From an uncultured Solirubrobacterales bacterium (GTDB taxonomy: Bacteria; Actinomycetota; Thermoleophilia; Solirubrobacterales; 70-9), in contig CALEMO010000003.1 in the NCBI GenBank assembly GCA_937910825.1, forward strand, positions 1-7,498: a stretch of 7,498 bases of DNA, given 5' to 3'. The notes under the pieces were generated by a model. It saw nothing but the letters and a program-made list of their open reading frames with translations, did not search any database and was not told the DNA's origin. Numbering within the stretch: the first letter of the stretch is position 1; the number at the start of each line of letters is the position of its first letter. Shown one piece after another: positions 4,421 through 7,498 of this stretch. Both the position numbers and the translations under genes were made by a program.

Positions 4421-6217
4421 ATGCACGATCCGGTACTAGATGAGGCTTTGAAGCGGCTTGCAGCCGAGGCGTCTACCCGCTTTTCGTCGTTGGTGGCGGC
4501 CGGTGACGAGATCCCCTTCGATGTCGCTGAGAACAACGGGGACAGCTCTCATTTCTACCGCTACGTACCGCTGACTTCGCGCTACATCAGCAACCACCTG
4601 GAGGAACTGAGGTCGCTGCCGGCCTATGGCCCCGCCCGCGGCGCAGTTGCGTCCTCCAACGTCGCCGCACCGTACCTGGAGGCCCGTGGCCTACCGGTTC
4701 CATCCGAGCCCACCCGTCGGGCCGAAGAGATGCTTTCGGTCTTCATTTCGAGTCTCTGGGAGGGGACGACCGAGTTTTCGCTCGACATCAGCCGGGTCGA
4801 ATCTGCCCTGGTCGCACTTGAGGTCGAAGCACGGGACGTACATGAGGCCGACGTTCTGCTGGTGCCGCTCGTCGGTTTCGAGATGACGCCGTCGGAGGTC
4901 GAGCTGAGCAACGGGCTGAAGATCGTCAGGGCTGATTCGCTCGACGCTCCGCTCGAAGCAACCTCCAGCGAAGGCACCGAACGCAGTGCCTGGCAGCCGG
5001 CTTTCCTGGCGCTCGCGCCGCTAGGTGAAACGGGGGAGGGTCCTGGCAAGGCAGTCGAGAAACTTCATTCGCTGGTTCGTGCCCTGAGGCTGTTCAAAGA
5101 AGGTTCGGTCGGCCTCGGACCCTTCGCTTTTGCCCCAATCGGGGGGGACGCTTGGCGCCGGGTAGAAACTGCGGCGTCACCGCCGCGCGCCGGCAGCTAT
5201 TTCCTGATCGAATCTGAAGTCCCCGGATTCGACGAGTTCGTTCAGAAGCTCGCCGAAAGCTCGCCGCGCAACGACGCGATCGCTTTCGCCGAAAAGCGCT
5301 TCCAGTACGGCTGTGAGCGCAGCAGGCCCGTGGACGCGCTCTGTGACCACTTGCTGGCGCTCCGCTCCGCCCTCGGTGGTGAAGGCGTGATCGATGCTCC
5401 CCTGGCCGCCCGGGCCGCTGCCCTGATCAGTGGTGAGGCCGACGATGAGAGCGCCCGCGGACGAATCGAATCGGCGCTGGACCTCGAACAGGCCTTGATC
5501 AACAATGAAGAGACGATGATGATCGGTGGCGAATCGGCCAGCTACCTCGCTGCATGGGTCGAAGATTCGACCCGTCACATGCTGCGCGAAGCGGTTCTCG
5601 GCAACTATGAGTCGAACCTGAACGTAGTTGCGGAGGAGACGCTGCTCACTTCGGGGCTGCAGTCCGGTGAGGGCAGCTCGAGCCAGATGGGTTCCACTGC
5701 GGAATGGGACGTGATCCCCGATCCCTCCGAGCCGGCCGGGCCCGCCGAGCCGGCCAAGGAAGCCGGCGCCGAGATCCACGTTTTCAAGCCGAGGATCGTC
5801 GGCGATTCGGAAGGCGTGGACCCGCTTTTCGGTGTCGTGCCTGAATTTGAGCCGGACCCGGAATTTGCGGAGCCGCCGAAAGCTCTCGAGCCGATGCCGG
5901 AGATCGAAGCCGCCCTCGGGATTGACCGCGATTCGCGGGATGGCGGAGAGGACTGGGGAACGACAAGGATGCTGGAACCGGTGCCGGACTCCGGCGACAT
6001 CAAGGTCTCGGCGATCAACGGGATCGGTTCGAGCCTGCGTGAAGACTGGCTCAGCCAGACCCGGCCCGGTCAGACCATGGAGTGGCCCTCGCATGTCATG
6101 GACGGCCTCGACGCGGATCGCAGCCAGCCGCACGCTCCGCCCAACCGGGAGCTTTTTCCGACGCCGGAGGCCACCGAGTGGTCAATTTCAGAGCTTGAAT
6201 ACCGACGGCACAAGTAA
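4421..6217 (+). CDS. Apea-like HEPN-related protein with degenerate active site and acidic disordered tail
   Basis: A 598-residue soluble protein. Residues 140-395 follow the order seen in Apea-like HEPN proteins: a beta-rich segment (VLLVPLVGFEMTPSEVELSN, 145-164), a helix with LVRALRLFKEGSVGLGPFAF (218-237), then the helical block AIAFAEKRFQYGCERSRPVD (286-305), LCDHLLALRSALGG, and LAARAAALIS (328-337). Where active HEPN RNases have an LRSxIVHG-type R-x4-H motif, this one reads LEQALINN (355-362), so the Arg and His appear to be Glu356 and Asn361. Residues 1-120 are helical and unassigned. Residues 410-598 are acidic, proline-rich and probably disordered, ending in a charged TEWSISELEYRRHK. 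The ATG is preceded by GGGAA (4406-4410), 10 nt away. The role is unknown; an RNA-binding or scaffolding pseudo-enzyme is my inference. The family call is from pattern memory and moderate at best. Confidence 0.5.
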   Translation: MHDPVLDEALKRLAAEASTRFSSLVAAGDEIPFDVAENNGDSSHFYRYVPLTSRYISNHLEELRSLPAYGPARGAVASSNVAAPYLEARGLPVPSEPTRRAEEMLSVFISSLWEGTTEFSLDISRVESALVALEVEARDVHEADVLLVPLVGFEMTPSEVELSNGLKIVRADSLDAPLEATSSEGTERSAWQPAFLALAPLGETGEGPGKAVEKLHSLVRALRLFKEGSVGLGPFAFAPIGGDAWRRVETAASPPRAGSYFLIESEVPGFDEFVQKLAESSPRNDAIAFAEKRFQYGCERSRPVDALCDHLLALRSALGGEGVIDAPLAARAAALISGEADDESARGRIESALDLEQALINNEETMMIGGESASYLAAWVEDSTRHMLREAVLGNYESNLNVVAEETLLTSGLQSGEGSSSQMGSTAEWDVIPDPSEPAGPAEPAKEAGAEIHVFKPRIVGDSEGVDPLFGVVPEFEPDPEFAEPPKALEPMPEIEAALGIDRDSRDGGEDWGTTRMLEPVPDSGDIKVSAINGIGSSLREDWLSQTRPGQTMEWPSHVMDGLDADRSQPHAPPNRELFPTPEATEWSISELEYRRHK

Positions 6218-6236
6218 TTGGAACAAGTAATCGGAA
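6211..6236 (+). repeat. 13-bp tandem duplication across the stop codon of the HEPN-like gene
   Basis: CAAGTAATTGGAA (6211-6223) is followed directly by CAAGTAATCGGAA (6224-6236), with one mismatch. The first copy contains the last Lys codon and the TAA stop (6215-6217). It looks like a recent slippage duplication that brings a second TAA in another frame. Confidence 0.7.
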
Positions 6237-6260
6237 TCGCTTCGCTGTGCGATCCCGATT
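6229..6260. terminator. Candidate bidirectional terminator between convergent genes
   Basis: AATCGG (6229-6234) pairs with CCGATT (6255-6260) and ATCGC (6236-6240) with GCGAT (6249-6253). There is one A-C mismatch between the two helices and an 8-nt TTCGCTGT loop. It sits in the 74-bp gap between the convergent HEPN-like and ArsA-like genes. A proper T run is missing on both sides, so termination strength is doubtful. Confidence 0.45.
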
Positions 6261-6291
6261 TCAAAGCTTCGCTGAGCGGTCGAGATACTTG

Positions 6292-7446
6292 CTAGTTGCC
6301 GTTTGAGGCGAGGTCGACTCGCTCTTTTTCATTGGTGAAGAGGTAGCGGTTTATCTCAGAGAGCCCGGCGATGTCGTGAACGTCGGTATCGAGGTAGGGG
6401 ATCCGGATCACCGGCTCACCGCTGATCGTCTTCCTCAGCACCGCGATGTTTTTCGCGTCGCGCTGAGCGAGCACGTCGTACTCGAGAAGGTTCCTGGCGA
6501 TCGTCTCCGCCAGCTCCGGGTTACTGATTTCGCCGTCCAGTTTCGAAGTCAGGGCTTTTAGCTTTGGGGCTTTCGTGCCCAGTCGGTACCTGACCCGATT
6601 GACCACGGCCCCGCCGAAATTCATTTTCTGCTCGACCAGCTTTGAATGGAAGAACACGGCTTCTTCGACCTGATCGGCCTGAGGACCACAGACGACGATA
6701 AAGGTGGTCTCGTCGTCGGCCAGCAGGGCGCTCACCCGGTGGCCCCGCTCCTGGAAGCCGTCAATCATGCCTGAGAAGGCGGTGAAGAACTCCGAGAGGT
6801 CTGCCAGCAGGTCGAAGCCGACCAGGCGCTTGAGAACCGATAGGGCCACGCCGGCACCGCGTCCGGCGATCCTGGCCGCGAAGCCGGTCGGCCGGATGAA
6901 GACCTGAAGCGACTTCCCTTCTATGAACTGCGTGAGGCGCTGGGGAGCGTTGAGGAAATCCAGCGCGTTGCGGCTTGGCGGAGTGTCGAGCACGAGCAGG
7001 TCGAAACGCCCCTCGCTGTGGAGTTCGAAGAGCTTCTCCATCGCCATGTACTCCTGCGATCCGGCCAGCGCTCCGGATATCTGCTGGTAGATCCGATTGT
7101 TCAGCACCCGGTCCCTGGCCTCTTCATCCTCTGCGTGGCGGCTTACCAGCGCGTCAAAAGTTTCCTTGGCGTCGAGCATCATCGCCCAGAGTTCACCGCC
7201 TTCCTCCTGGACGCCGTGTTCGCTGATCAGTTCCGGGTCGACCATCGTCGCTTCATTGCCGAGCTGCTCGAGGCCGAGCGAGTCGGCAAGCCGCTTGGCG
7301 GGATCGATCGTGAGCACGCAGACTTTGAAGCCGCGAGCGGCCATGCCGAGTGCGATCGCGGCCGAAGTCGTGGTCTTTCCGACCCCTCCTGATCCTGCGC
7401 AGATGCAGATCCTGTTGCCTTCGAGGATGTTTTCGACCGAAGCCAT
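6292..7446 (-). CDS. ArsA/Get3-family P-loop ATPase lacking the signature lysine
   Basis: A 384-residue cytoplasmic ATPase of the SIMIBI ArsA/Get3 class, single domain, full length. The P-loop is GSGGVGKTTTSA (18-29). The catalytic K24 and T25 are kept, but the family's signature Lys (GKGGVGKT) is Ser19. Switch I contains TIDPAKRLADSLGL (46-59, D48) and switch II LDTPPSRNALDFL (153-165, D154). No arsenite-binding Cys set is seen and no arsenic genes are nearby, so an ArsA pump role is unlikely. The start ATG (7446-7444) overlaps the stop of the upstream gene as TGATG and has a strong GGAGGA ribosome site. The layout recalls the actinobacterial two-ATPase pairs such as Rv3679/Rv3680 of M. tuberculosis, where both products are ArsA/Get3-like; that parallel is inferred. 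Confidence 0.88.
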   Translation of the reverse strand: MASVENILEGNRICICAGSGGVGKTTTSAAIALGMAARGFKVCVLTIDPAKRLADSLGLEQLGNEATMVDPELISEHGVQEEGGELWAMMLDAKETFDALVSRHAEDEEARDRVLNNRIYQQISGALAGSQEYMAMEKLFELHSEGRFDLLVLDTPPSRNALDFLNAPQRLTQFIEGKSLQVFIRPTGFAARIAGRGAGVALSVLKRLVGFDLLADLSEFFTAFSGMIDGFQERGHRVSALLADDETTFIVVCGPQADQVEEAVFFHSKLVEQKMNFGGAVVNRVRYRLGTKAPKLKALTSKLDGEISNPELAETIARNLLEYDVLAQRDAKNIAVLRKTISGEPVIRIPYLDTDVHDIAGLSEINRYLFTNEKERVDLASNGN

Positions 7447-7498
7447 CAGGTGAGTTCCTCCGCCAGCTTCCTGGCTGCGCCCAAGTCAATTTCGGGCT
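7446..7498 (-). CDS. 3' end of an upstream operon gene, possibly a second ArsA-like ATPase (partial)
   Basis: Only the last 16 codons are present, reading PEIDLGAARKLAEELT, with a TGA stop at 7448-7446 that shares its A with the next gene's ATG. The gene runs leftward from beyond the window edge. The 1-nt overlap shows it is the upstream member of an operon with the ArsA-like ATPase. In actinobacteria such ATPases commonly come in adjacent pairs, which is the only reason for the proposed identity; the 16 residues alone do not identify it. Confidence 0.6.
   Translation of the reverse strand, partial: PEIDLGAARKLAEELT
7456..7461 (-). promoter_or_regulatory. Strong Shine-Dalgarno sequence of the ArsA-like gene
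   Basis: GGAGGA on the minus strand (7461-7456) lies 9 nt before the ATG at 7446, inside the coding end of the upstream gene. It is the best ribosome site in the window and decides this start. With the TGATG overlap it points to coupled but independently strong initiation. Confidence 0.75.

Noticed and set aside
5177..6133. Long minus-strand open frame (318 residues) opposite the HEPN-like gene
   Set aside because: It mirrors the codon bias of the plus-strand gene, is rich in Arg, His and Gly without family motifs, and the plus-strand frame has coherent domains and a ribosome site.
6292..7446. Arsenite-pump ATPase (ArsA of an ars operon) or ParA partition protein
   Set aside because: It lacks the arsenite-binding cysteines and any ars neighbours, and its length and switch motifs fit Get3/ArsA-like proteins better than ParA.
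1..7498. CRISPR array, tRNA, rRNA, insertion sequence or prophage
   Set aside because: I looked for spaced repeats, tRNA-like cloverleaf ends, terminal inverted repeats and transposase or integrase motifs and saw none.

Overview
The window looks like chromosomal DNA from a GC-rich actinobacterium. My best guess is the class Thermoleophilia (Solirubrobacterales-like). This rests on the form of the primary sigma factor, the strong G/C bias at third codon positions, and an ArsA-like ATPase gene that follows a translationally coupled gene, as in the actinobacterial ArsA/Get3 pairs. The placement is inferred from recall of protein families, not from a search.

Left part (1-2022): the 3' end of an NAD(P)-binding SDR/NmrA-like gene on the + strand meets, tail to tail, a two-gene minus-strand operon. 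That operon encodes a YihY/BrkB-family membrane protein (943-2022) followed by a 203-residue protein of unknown function (335-946). The two are joined by an ATGA stop/start overlap. Middle (2023-3431): a 244-bp divergent intergenic region carries two candidate sigma70-type promoters in tandem. It precedes rpoD, the primary sigma factor, which ends in a clean intrinsic terminator.

Right-middle (3432-6217): three + strand genes follow. The first is a minimal A24-type prepilin peptidase that may be translated from a leaderless mRNA. The second is a small HxlR-family regulator with four cysteines, whose promoter and start region contain a long bulged dyad. The third is a 598-residue protein whose middle part resembles the Apea-like HEPN architecture but seems to have lost the HEPN catalytic Arg and His; it ends in a long acidic, proline-rich tail. 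The regulator and the large gene are 57 bp apart and could share a transcript.

Right end (6292-7498): a convergent minus-strand operon encodes an ArsA/Get3-like ATPase whose deviant Walker A has Ser in place of the signature Lys. It is coupled by a TGATG overlap to an upstream gene, of which only the last 16 codons are present. I see no tRNA, rRNA, CRISPR array, insertion sequence or prophage in the window. The most interesting items are the degenerate HEPN-like protein, the dyad in the regulator leader and the Lys-less ATPase.
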